A stretch of 17,488 nucleotides of DNA from BS750m-G4 sp964472195 (GTDB lineage Bacteria > Bacteroidota > Ignavibacteria > Tepidaquicellales > Tepidaquicellaceae): contig CAYYJH010000061.1 in the NCBI GenBank assembly GCA_964472195.1, positions 1 to 17,488 on the forward strand. Direction: 5' to 3'. Every line of letters starts with the position of its first letter. The stretch's first letter is position 1. The notes under the pieces were generated by a model. The model saw only the letters and a program-made list of their open reading frames with translations. It had not been told where the DNA came from and made no database searches. The position numbers were made by a program, and so were the translations under genes. Below are positions 8,282 through 15,629 of the stretch, in pieces.

Positions 8282-9270
8282 TTATTTTTCTAACAGACCT
8301 TGTAATTCAGATTTTGCAATTAAGTAATCATAAATTGCCTGAAGGTAGGCAAGTCTTGATTGGCTAAGCAAAAGTTCTGTATCTAATACATCTATTTGAT
8401 TTAAGACTCCGTTTCTAAAACTCAGGTTTGCCAACTCGAGACTTCTTTCCGCAAGTTTTACATTCTCCCGCTGTGACACTATTCTATTCTTTGCATCTTC
8501 CATTAGCAGTAAAATGCTTTCAGCTTGTGTTCTTAATTTCTCTTTGATATCTAAAATAGATTCATCCGTCTTTTTAACTTCTATTTTTGATTGATGAACT
8601 TTAAAATCGTTTTTGAATATATTTAAATCCCATGTTAGACCTATACCAGCGTTAATTACGTTGAAAAATCTGTACTTTGTCAATGCTCTGTCATCATTTT
8701 CGTATGCCACTAATGAGTATTGCCCGAATAAATATAATTTTGGCAGATAGTTTGCTTTGTCTACTTTAACTAATTCTTCATTTATCCTTCTATTTATTTT
8801 TAATTGTCTTACAGAAACATTTTTTTCAATAATTCTATTTATTATATCATCCATTGTTCCAATAATCTCTGTGCTGTCATAAGTCAAGCTGCCTGTTACA
8901 TCAATGTCTTCATCTTTTGATTTTAAACCGATTANNNNNNNNNNNNNNNNNNNNNNNNNNNNNNNNNNNNNNNNNNNNNNNNNNNNNNNNNNNNNNNNNN
9001 NNNNNNNNNNNNNNNNNNNNNNNNNNNNNNNNNNTATGCTTCTGAAACTGCTTCTGTAGATTTCAAAAGTTCAAGTCTTGCATTAATTAATTCTGAGTTG
9101 TTTTTTTGTGCAAGAGATATTGCTTCGTCTAAATTAATTACACGAACGTTTTGAGCATTTGAGATTTTTGGAAGTATTGTGAATAGTAAAATTAAGGCAA
9201 CAACTAATGTAATTTGTTGAAAGATTATATTTTTACTCTTTATAATATTCATATATGAGAATTCTTTCAT
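8282..9270 (-). CDS. TolC-like outer-membrane efflux channel, split by an N gap
   Basis: This is the outer-membrane exit duct of the tripartite pump. The N-terminal part (9270 down to 9035, 78 residues) has a signal peptide, probably cut after SNA in the segment ISNAQNVRV. It then begins the first outer-membrane-efflux repeat (VINLDEAISLAQKNNSELINA). The C-terminal part (8934 down to 8282, 216 residues) reads open from the gap edge through the mid-protein ANYLPKLYLFGQYS segment and the second repeat (helical stretch ending in LDTELLLSQSRLAYLQA, then YDYLIAKSELQGLLEK). The 294 visible residues are far below the usual 420-450, and the halves are out of frame across exactly 100 N. The gene is thus probably intact, with several hundred bases missing. 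An in-frame TTG at 8887 is internal, not a start. The Met7 codon (9250-9252) is an alternative start. Confidence 0.9.
8935..9034. other. Assembly gap (100 N) inside the TolC-like gene
   Basis: Exactly 100 N with no shared sequence at its edges beyond a trivial 'ta'. The two coding parts join in frame only if the true gap length is 2 modulo 3, so 100 cannot be right if the gene is intact. The missing protein segment (the end of the first helical repeat) suggests about 400 bases are absent. Confidence 0.95.
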
Positions 9271-9276
9271 AATTTC

Positions 9277-9924
9277 TTAAAAATTATAAATTAACTTTTT
9301 AGATAGCATCGGTTTGGTCTTTTTATATTTTTCTTTACCTTTTTTTGTCAGAATTCCATTCATAATAATATCATAAGTGTAAACAAAAGCATCCTGCAGT
9401 GAAAATTTATTTTGAATAATGAAATCCGGCTTGAAAATTTCAGTAAAGCTCGACGTTAATATAGCAATGATTATTTGTGAGGGATAATTTCCAATGAGTT
9501 TTTCTTTTTTACCCTGTTCTATTAGTTTTGAAGATATATAAATAATCCTCTGGTTTCTCGTATCATCTATACTATGCTTTATTTCCGGAGCATGAATGCG
9601 AAGGTCATTTAACCATTTTTCGCTGATGTTCATCATGAAATTACTGTGCAGGTATAACAGTTTGACAAATTTAGTTACAACATCAGTTTTGCTGTGGACA
9701 ATTTCGTCAACATATCTTTCTAAATATTTTGAGGTTTCTTTACAAATTTCTTCTAATAGTTTTTCTTTTGAAGGAAAATGTTTATAAATAGTTTTCTTGC
9801 TGACATGGAGTTCTTTTGCGATTTCATCCATCGAGATTTTATAAAATCCCTCGTTATGAAATTTCTCTTTGGCAAAATTAAATATCCTATCGCGGTCGTG
9901 TAATTGTGGTAATTTCTTGTTCAT
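9277..9924 (-). CDS. TetR/AcrR-family transcriptional regulator of the efflux operon
   Basis: This is probably a ligand-responsive repressor of the operon that it heads. The 215-residue protein has the N-terminal TetR helix-turn-helix at about residues 12-58: IFNFAKEKFHNEGFYKISMD leads into EIAKELHVSKKTIYKHFPSKEKLL, where VSKKTIYKHF is the recognition helix. The C-terminal helical part (about 60-215) is the ligand-binding and dimerisation half and does not reveal the ligand. The start is ATG at 9922-9924. Its stop is only 6 bp before the TolC-like start, so regulator and pump are almost certainly cotranscribed, which implies autoregulation. The upstream DNA holds repeated AAACTATTA motifs that could be binding sites. 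Confidence 0.94.
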   Translation of the reverse strand: MNKKLPQLHDRDRIFNFAKEKFHNEGFYKISMDEIAKELHVSKKTIYKHFPSKEKLLEEICKETSKYLERYVDEIVHSKTDVVTKFVKLLYLHSNFMMNISEKWLNDLRIHAPEIKHSIDDTRNQRIIYISSKLIEQGKKEKLIGNYPSQIIIAILTSSFTEIFKPDFIIQNKFSLQDAFVYTYDIIMNGILTKKGKEKYKKTKPMLSKKLIYNF

Positions 9925-9928
9925 TAAA

Positions 9929-10025
9929 GAAACTATTATCGTTTTTTAGGTTTCCAAGCTAATAAAAAAAAACTATTAAGTCAATTTAGATATAAACCTA
10001 TACGAAATGTTAAATGGATAGTTTC
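9929..10025. promoter_or_regulatory. Repeated GAAACTAT motifs upstream of the TetR-led efflux operon
   Basis: AAACTATTA occurs at 9930-9938 and again at 9970-9978, exactly 40 bp apart. The reverse complement ATAGTTTC is at 10018-10025, matching GAAACTAT at 9929-9936. These sit just before the TetR start codon (9924) and are candidate operator half-sites for autoregulation. In DNA this AT-rich, short repeats also arise by chance. Confidence 0.3.
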
Positions 10026-10037
10026 AGGATGCTCTTT

Positions 10038-10313
10038 CTAATTCTTATCTTTATCCATGTATTCTTTTATTTTCTTTTCTTCCCATTCGTCACCGAGTAT
10101 TCTTTTCTTACCGAACACAGAAAAAGCATGGATAGCAATACCTATTCCCCAAAATATTGTAACCCAGTAAAACCACAACCTGTTTGGAGAAGTGATGAGA
10201 TTGACTATCAATAAAAATAGATTGATTATTATGTATGATGTGAGATTAGAGTAGAATCCTTTTAATTCTTTTACTTTATTTCTTGCTCGTTTATATTTTT
10301 CGTCTTGTTCCAT
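10038..10313 (-). CDS. 2TM-domain small membrane protein
   Basis: A 91-residue protein with the 2TM domain pattern common in Bacteroidota. A charged N-terminal stretch leads into KVKELKGFYSNLTSYIIIN, the first membrane helix lies at about residues 24-41, and a short loop carries LWFYW. The second helix is at about 46-67 (TIFWGIGIAIHAFSVFG), followed by a polar charged tail (EWEEKKIKEYM). The conserved KGFY, WF and GIxIHAF positions support the assignment. In some proteins this domain is fused to histidine kinases or LytTR regulators, but here it stands alone. Its function is unknown. The start is ATG at 10311-10313. It lies upstream of the TetR gene on the same strand, 113 bp away, and is divergent from the symporter gene. 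Confidence 0.85.
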   Translation of the reverse strand: MEQDEKYKRARNKVKELKGFYSNLTSYIIINLFLLIVNLITSPNRLWFYWVTIFWGIGIAIHAFSVFGKKRILGDEWEEKKIKEYMDKDKN

Positions 10314-10458
10314 ACGATTTAAATTTTTGGTTTTTAAATATGTGGAGATATTATTAAAATATAATTTTAAAATAATACATTCAATTTCATTTAATAGATT
10401 TGAAATATAGCATACATTTTTTTGAATGCTCTTTTTAAAATAATTATTTCTTTTCAGT

Positions 10459-10491
10459 TTTGTTTAAATTATAGGTAGATAAATATGTTTA
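10459..10491 (+). promoter_or_regulatory. Candidate Bacteroidota-type promoter of the symporter gene
   Basis: A TTTG at 10459-10462 lies 21 bases before TATGTTTA (10484-10491), which matches 7 of 8 positions of the TAnnTTTG -7 element. This would put transcription start some 40 bases before the ATG at 10540. The 226-base divergent region 10314-10539 is otherwise very AT-rich with no other clear structure. Confidence 0.38.
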
Positions 10492-10539
10492 ATTATAAAT
10501 GCTAAATTAATAACTTTTAAAAAACAATAGTAGAAAATT

Positions 10540-11991
10540 ATGAATTATGCATTAATTGGTTTTATACTTTATCTAATATGTGTTTTGGCAGTTGGTTTGT
10601 ATACCTATCGAGCAAACAAATCACATAAGGATTTTTTCTTAGCAGGTAGGAAATTAAATCCCTGGGTCGTTGCTTTTTCTGAAAGAGCTTCAGGGGAATC
10701 CGCCTGGCTGCTTCTCGGTCTGCCTGGCGCTGCGTTTGCTGCCGGATTGCTCGAATTGTGGACAGCCGTTGGATGTATTCTGGGTATTGCTTTTTATTGG
10801 TACGTGATAGCTAAAGATCTCAGGTGTGAAACTGAAAAGTACGATGCAATTACTCTCCCAAATTTTTTTGCTAATAAGTTTAGCAATGATGACAAGATAT
10901 TACGTATAGTTTCAATGCTGATAATAATGTTTTTCTTTACATTTTATCTTGCAGCTCAATTTAATGGTGCGGGTAAAGTTTTGAACGTAACTTTCGAAAT
11001 TCCTCATCTATATGGAATAATAATCGGTGCGGTTGTTATTATAATTTATACGATGATGGGAGGGTTTTTCGCAGTTGCCTGGACGGATTTAGTTCAAGGA
11101 ATAATTATGATTGGTGTTTTAGTTGTACTTCCGATTGTTGGTTTAATTGAATTAAACGAGCAGGGTTCATCACTTACTTCTTCTATAACATCAGCCGGGA
11201 GTGAGTTTTCAAGTGTAATTGGAGGTGCTACAGGATGGGCAGCTGTGGCAGTCATCATCGGTGGATTAAGTTGGGGTCTTGGATACATGGGACAACCGCA
11301 TCTACTTACGAGATTCATGTCAATTAAAGATCCCGATAAAATTAAGACGAGCAGGAAAATAGCTATAGTATGGGCTATCCCAGCATTCTTTGGAGCCATA
11401 ATGATTGGACTCGTTGGCCTAGCTTTATACGGGCAAGGTTATTTTGCAGATGTAGAAAAAATTATGCCGCATCTTGCGAACACATTGCTTCCTGCGTGGC
11501 TCGCCGGGATTTTTATTTCGGGTGCTATCGCTGCGATGATGTCTACTGCTGACAGTCAATTACTGGTTATTACATCATCAGTTATTGAGGATTTCTATCA
11601 TAAAACTCTTGGGAAGGATGTTTCAGGTAAAACTCTTTTAAATCTTAGCAGGGTAATAACGATTGTGATAGGTGTTGCTGCTTTTGTGATTTCTGTAACT
11701 TCAAAGGAATTAATTTTTGGTTTAGTTTCATACGCATGGGCTGGGCTGGGATCATCATTCGGACCTGCTTTACTATTAATGTTAAAATGGAAAAAAACAA
11801 CGAAACAGGGTGTACTTGCAGGAATGTTAACTGGTTCTATTACCACAATCATTTGGCCCAACATACCTATTCTCGATGAATTTATTACAGTAAGGTTCTC
11901 ATCTTTTGTGCTGGCTTTTATTGCTGTTATTGTTATTAGCTTAATTACTGCAAAGCAGAACCGTTCATCTGAGAAACATGCATTTGTATAG
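10540..11991 (+). CDS. putP: PutP-like sodium/solute symporter (SSS family)
   Basis: This is a membrane carrier of the sodium:solute symporter family, most like Na+/proline symporters, that imports a substrate driven by the Na+ gradient. The 483 residues contain about 13 hydrophobic helices and align by eye with E. coli PutP along the whole length. Shared landmarks are LAGRKLNPWVVAFSERASGE (35-54), WLLLGLPGAAF, LPNFFANKF, GGFFAVAWTDLVQ (174-186), WGLGYMGQPHLLTRFM (245-260), AAMMSTADSQLL (331-342) and GLVSYAWAGLGSSFGPALL. Ser335-Thr336 match the Na+-binding Ser340-Thr341 of PutP. At the essential PutP Asp55, however, this protein has Gly52, and Glu53 follows. Proline is therefore only the likely substrate. 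The gene stands alone on the plus strand and converges on the STAND gene. The start context is A-rich, without Shine-Dalgarno sequence. Confidence 0.85.
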   Translation: MNYALIGFILYLICVLAVGLYTYRANKSHKDFFLAGRKLNPWVVAFSERASGESAWLLLGLPGAAFAAGLLELWTAVGCILGIAFYWYVIAKDLRCETEKYDAITLPNFFANKFSNDDKILRIVSMLIIMFFFTFYLAAQFNGAGKVLNVTFEIPHLYGIIIGAVVIIIYTMMGGFFAVAWTDLVQGIIMIGVLVVLPIVGLIELNEQGSSLTSSITSAGSEFSSVIGGATGWAAVAVIIGGLSWGLGYMGQPHLLTRFMSIKDPDKIKTSRKIAIVWAIPAFFGAIMIGLVGLALYGQGYFADVEKIMPHLANTLLPAWLAGIFISGAIAAMMSTADSQLLVITSSVIEDFYHKTLGKDVSGKTLLNLSRVITIVIGVAAFVISVTSKELIFGLVSYAWAGLGSSFGPALLLMLKWKKTTKQGVLAGMLTGSITTIIWPNIPILDEFITVRFSSFVLAFIAVIVISLITAKQNRSSEKHAFV

Positions 11992-12057
11992 TTACTAAAT
12001 AACCGACGAGTATAGCGAAATGATGCAATAAAAAATTATTTCTGTCTTCTTCTTATT

Positions 12058-15000
12058 CTATTTTTTTAATTTCTCCTTAATATTATTAATGTTTTTAATC
12101 ATCTTCCTTGTTTCTTCATTCCTTAAACCAAGATTAACTTCATATATTTTTGAAGCTTTTTTATAGTACGAGAGGGCTTTCTTAAATTCATCTTTTATTT
12201 CAAATAAATTACCAAATGCTGCGAAAGTATCCGCTGTGCTAACATGATTTTCACCAAGTTTTGAACTGCGAATGGACAATGATTTATTGAGTGCTTCTTC
12301 TGCTTCTTTATATTTACATTGATTGATATAAACAAGTGCAAGGTTATTTAAAATTTTTGCTTCATTAAGATCATTGTCTCCTATAATTTTTATTGTTGTT
12401 CTTAAAGCTTGCTTAAATAAATCTTCAGCTTTTTGATACTTCTTTTGTTCATTGTATAATTTTGCGAGATTATTTTGAATGATTGCTGTATTAGGATGAT
12501 TGTTACCGAATTGCTTTTTGAATATTTTCAATGACTGCTTAAACAAAGGTTCAGCTTCTTCGAGTCTGTTTTGATCCCGTAATAGATTTGCGAGATTGTT
12601 GAGACTCGTTGCGGTATCTGGATGTTCTGAGCCTATTGTCTTTTTTCTTGCTACGATTACACGTTTGAATAATTTTTCAGCATCTCTGAATTTATATTGG
12701 TTGTAATAATTATAAGCTAAATTATCCAAACATTCTAATGTATTGGGGTGTTGTTTCCCTGATAATTTTTCTTTAATGCTCAAAGCACGTTTGAGTAATT
12801 GTTCAGCTTTTAAGAGGTTCCCTTCGGCATCGTATAATGCAGCCAGGCTGTTCAAGCTGTGAGCTGCAATAAGATTGTCTTGTCCAAAAATTTCAACAGA
12901 AGTTTTAATTATTCTTTTGTATAAAAATTCAGCATCTTTAAATTGATTTTGACAATAATAATTACCAGCAAGGTTTTCTATACATTTGATTGTTTTCGGA
13001 TGATTAGGACCGAATATTTTTTCAATTATTTTTAGTGCTTTTTTAAACAGGATTTCTGCTTTCTTAAAATGTCCTTGTCTTTGGAAATACACACCGAAGT
13101 TTACGTAACTATTCGCGGTTAATGGATGCTCTGCACCGAATATTTTTTCTCTTATATTTAATGCTCGTTTGAATAATGATTCTGCTTCATTGTGTTTACC
13201 GACATGCATATAAACTAATGCTAAGCTATTCAGACTGAATGCTGTTTCAATATGTTTTGATCCTAAAGCCTTTTCACATTGTTTGAGTGAGCGTAGTGAT
13301 AATGGTTCTGCTAATGAAAATTTACCTTGTTCTACATAAAGCCAAACCAGGCTGTTCAAAGTTTTTATAGTTTCAATATGCCCTCTTCCATAGATTTTTT
13401 CCCTTATATTTAAAGAGCGTTTGTAAAGTTTTTCTGCTAATGTGTGTTTGTTTCTGTTTCTGTAAAGGTGTGCTAAGTTGTATAAACTCACAGCGGTTTC
13501 AGCGTGGTTTTCCCCGAGTATTTTTTCCCTTATATTTAAAGAGCGTTTGTAAAGTTTTTCTGCTTCTTCATAATATGCATTTTGATTTAGAAACCTGCCG
13601 ACGGTATCGTATATTTTCGTTTTAAGTTCAGGTTTAATTTTAGTATGAGTAAAATATTTTTTTATAGAACTGGTATAGACTTTACTCATATCGAAACGAT
13701 TATCCAGATTTCTCCAATAATTAACGAGATCATATTCATCGGTTTCATAAATTTTCATAAAGACATCCAAATCTGAGAGGTAGTTTTTTAATTTCACCCA
13801 TTGCTTAGTTTGAATGAGATGATAGGGAAGCTCATCCATGCTGCGTTCATTTAAAGGATTTTTAGAAAAATATTTTATTAATTTTAAATGAATTTCTTTC
13901 TTGTTTTTTTCGGTTTTCAAAAAGTATTTTTCGATTGCTTGTTTAATATGGTCGTGGAAGAAGTTTAATAAACCATTCCTTCTAATGAGATGGTTTTCTA
14001 ATGAATTGTTTACTGCAGACCAATATAAAGGGGGTATTCCGGAAATATCGAGCAATTCCTTTTCAGTTAATCCCTTTCTCGATGCCCAAAGAATTGATAG
14101 TAATTCATTAATAAGACCTTTCCTTTCTCTTTCATAATCTTCTTTCATTCTTATCAATACAGCTTTAAAAAATACCACAGGATTTTGCGATTTAATATAG
14201 AATGAGATTCTTTTTTCGAGCTTTTCATGTAATCCAAATATTCTAATTTCATCTAAAAAAGTTCGAAGGAGTAATGGATTATATAACCCTTTATTTGTTG
14301 CGATTAGTGATACCGTCTTAGAAGGCAATGATTTGCTGTACTGATTGAGATATTGATTGATTAAAGCCTTTCGTTCATTAAATACTAAAGGCTTTATTTT
14401 CAGAGTACGATAACCGCGTTCTTTTAAAACTTTTGATATATTACCATGTAATGTTGATAGAATTACTCGAGCATAAGGCGGGAAATATTCCGGGAGCCAG
14501 TTTAGTAAACGGGCATTGTTTATATTATCGAGATAGTTGAGTGCATCTATAACCAGAATCCATTTACCAGTATGCCCGGTTTGAGCAAGGAAGTTTGATA
14601 AAGCATCGGACATTTCATCGGGATTATCAGGGATATTATCTTTAATGTTAAATTTTACTTTCAATTCTTCTAATATTCTTCTGATTATCTGTGTATAATC
14701 CGAACTATCAGGAACACCCCCAATGAAGTGATATAAAATATAAGTGTCAGGATGCTTTTTCTGGTAATACGCTATCCAATTTGCAAGCATTGCAGATTTA
14801 CCCAAGCCTGTATCTCCAGTTATAACTAAAGGTGGGTCTTCACTTTCTATATGTGAATTTAAACGATTAAAATATTTCTGTCCTCCTATGTATATACGTA
14901 AATGACTCTTAAGGTATGTAGTATGCTCTAAGCGTTCTTGCTCAATCGGATTAGGAACTATAAAATCAGGAAATCTTTTCTCAATTAATTTCCATAAGTC

Positions 15001-15597
15001 ATGGATTATTAAATTTCCGAGTTCTTGTGTTTTTGTAAATTGTTTAACAGGGAAATCGTTTTGGGAGAGTAATGTATTTTTTAATTCTGATAGTTTAGAA
15101 TCAACTTTAGAAAGAGAAGCATGTTTAGATAATTTATATGATGACGGATTTTTTCGTATATAGAATAACGCATTTTTAGATAATGCAGGATTTCTTAATA
15201 CGCCATACTGAATTTCAATTTCTGTGATACTTAAGTCTTTTTGGAAGTCATTTTTAATCCATGGAAACTCTTCGAGAATTCTTTTATTATGTATATATTC
15301 ATCTTTTGGCGGTATCCAGCCATATCTATTACCCAGTATTCCAATGAAAAACGGACGACAACGGTCAATTTCCTTTAAGCAAACCTCAATTACTTTACCA
15401 TGCTGGGCTTGCTTTTCTGTTATTCCCCAACGCAGGTCAATTTCTGTGAATTCAATCCCTCTTTGATGACACCTATGACGGATTTCAGGAAAGATTTCTT
15501 TAATTAGATGATCTCTTTCATCCATCATGTCCTTAAATGTGGAAGATATAAATACTCTTACTTCGCGGTTGGAATCTGTTATGTTAAAACTTATCAT
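12058..15597 (-). CDS. DUF4062-STAND (NACHT-like) ATPase with twelve TPR repeats
   Basis: A 1179-residue soluble protein with the layout of a STAND signalling switch. Residues 12-160 form a DUF4062 region (VRVFISSTFKDMMDERDHL, IEFTEIDLRWGITE, then the EIQYGVLRNP and ALFYIRKNP segments), as in nephrocystin-3 and NWD1-like proteins. The P-loop NTPase follows, with Walker A GDTGLGKS (261-268), Walker B ILVIDALN (347-354, Asp351) and an ARVILST sensor strand (376-382). A winged-helix-like part at about 495-580 contains LTEKELLDISG and FFHDHIKQAIE. From residue 663 to the end run twelve TPR units. STAND proteins use the repeats to detect a trigger and ATP to oligomerise; the DUF4062 region is the likely output or adaptor. 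The start is ATG at 15595-15597, 32 bp after the channel/RyR gene, so the two form an operon. A defence or stress-signalling role is inference. Confidence 0.92.
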   Translation of the reverse strand: MISFNITDSNREVRVFISSTFKDMMDERDHLIKEIFPEIRHRCHQRGIEFTEIDLRWGITEKQAQHGKVIEVCLKEIDRCRPFFIGILGNRYGWIPPKDEYIHNKRILEEFPWIKNDFQKDLSITEIEIQYGVLRNPALSKNALFYIRKNPSSYKLSKHASLSKVDSKLSELKNTLLSQNDFPVKQFTKTQELGNLIIHDLWKLIEKRFPDFIVPNPIEQERLEHTTYLKSHLRIYIGGQKYFNRLNSHIESEDPPLVITGDTGLGKSAMLANWIAYYQKKHPDTYILYHFIGGVPDSSDYTQIIRRILEELKVKFNIKDNIPDNPDEMSDALSNFLAQTGHTGKWILVIDALNYLDNINNARLLNWLPEYFPPYARVILSTLHGNISKVLKERGYRTLKIKPLVFNERKALINQYLNQYSKSLPSKTVSLIATNKGLYNPLLLRTFLDEIRIFGLHEKLEKRISFYIKSQNPVVFFKAVLIRMKEDYERERKGLINELLSILWASRKGLTEKELLDISGIPPLYWSAVNNSLENHLIRRNGLLNFFHDHIKQAIEKYFLKTEKNKKEIHLKLIKYFSKNPLNERSMDELPYHLIQTKQWVKLKNYLSDLDVFMKIYETDEYDLVNYWRNLDNRFDMSKVYTSSIKKYFTHTKIKPELKTKIYDTVGRFLNQNAYYEEAEKLYKRSLNIREKILGENHAETAVSLYNLAHLYRNRNKHTLAEKLYKRSLNIREKIYGRGHIETIKTLNSLVWLYVEQGKFSLAEPLSLRSLKQCEKALGSKHIETAFSLNSLALVYMHVGKHNEAESLFKRALNIREKIFGAEHPLTANSYVNFGVYFQRQGHFKKAEILFKKALKIIEKIFGPNHPKTIKCIENLAGNYYCQNQFKDAEFLYKRIIKTSVEIFGQDNLIAAHSLNSLAALYDAEGNLLKAEQLLKRALSIKEKLSGKQHPNTLECLDNLAYNYYNQYKFRDAEKLFKRVIVARKKTIGSEHPDTATSLNNLANLLRDQNRLEEAEPLFKQSLKIFKKQFGNNHPNTAIIQNNLAKLYNEQKKYQKAEDLFKQALRTTIKIIGDNDLNEAKILNNLALVYINQCKYKEAEEALNKSLSIRSSKLGENHVSTADTFAAFGNLFEIKDEFKKALSYYKKASKIYEVNLGLRNEETRKMIKNINNIKEKLKK
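12127..13611 (-). repeat. Array of twelve 126-bp TPR-coding repeats
   Basis: Twelve TPR units begin at residues 663, 705, 747, 789, 831, 873, 915, 957, 999, 1041, 1083 and 1125, each exactly 42 residues long with no insertion or deletion. The consensus is like LNNLAxLYxxQxKxxEAExL followed by FKRALxIREKxxG, the kinesin-light-chain-like TPR type. Units 1 and 2 share a perfect 45-base match (13520-13564 and 13394-13438, offset 126) encoding AEKLYKRSLNIREKI. The other units are clearly diverged. Confidence 0.93.
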
Positions 15598-15629
15598 GTA
15601 GTTGTTTTTTTCAGAAAGTATTCAGTTCT

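Noticed and set aside
8282..8887. A separate short gene starting at TTG 8887
   Set aside because: The frame stays open upstream to the N-gap edge and continues the TolC-like protein, so this is the C-terminal part of one gene.
11094..11399. Minus-strand open frames inside the symporter gene
   Set aside because: Antisense shadows of conserved transmembrane segments; no family resemblance.
11992..12057. Bidirectional terminator between the converging symporter and STAND genes
   Set aside because: No convincing inverted repeat in the 66 bases.
12127..13611. CRISPR-like or satellite repeat array
   Set aside because: The 126-bp periodicity is protein-coding TPR repeats in frame, not non-coding repeats with spacers.
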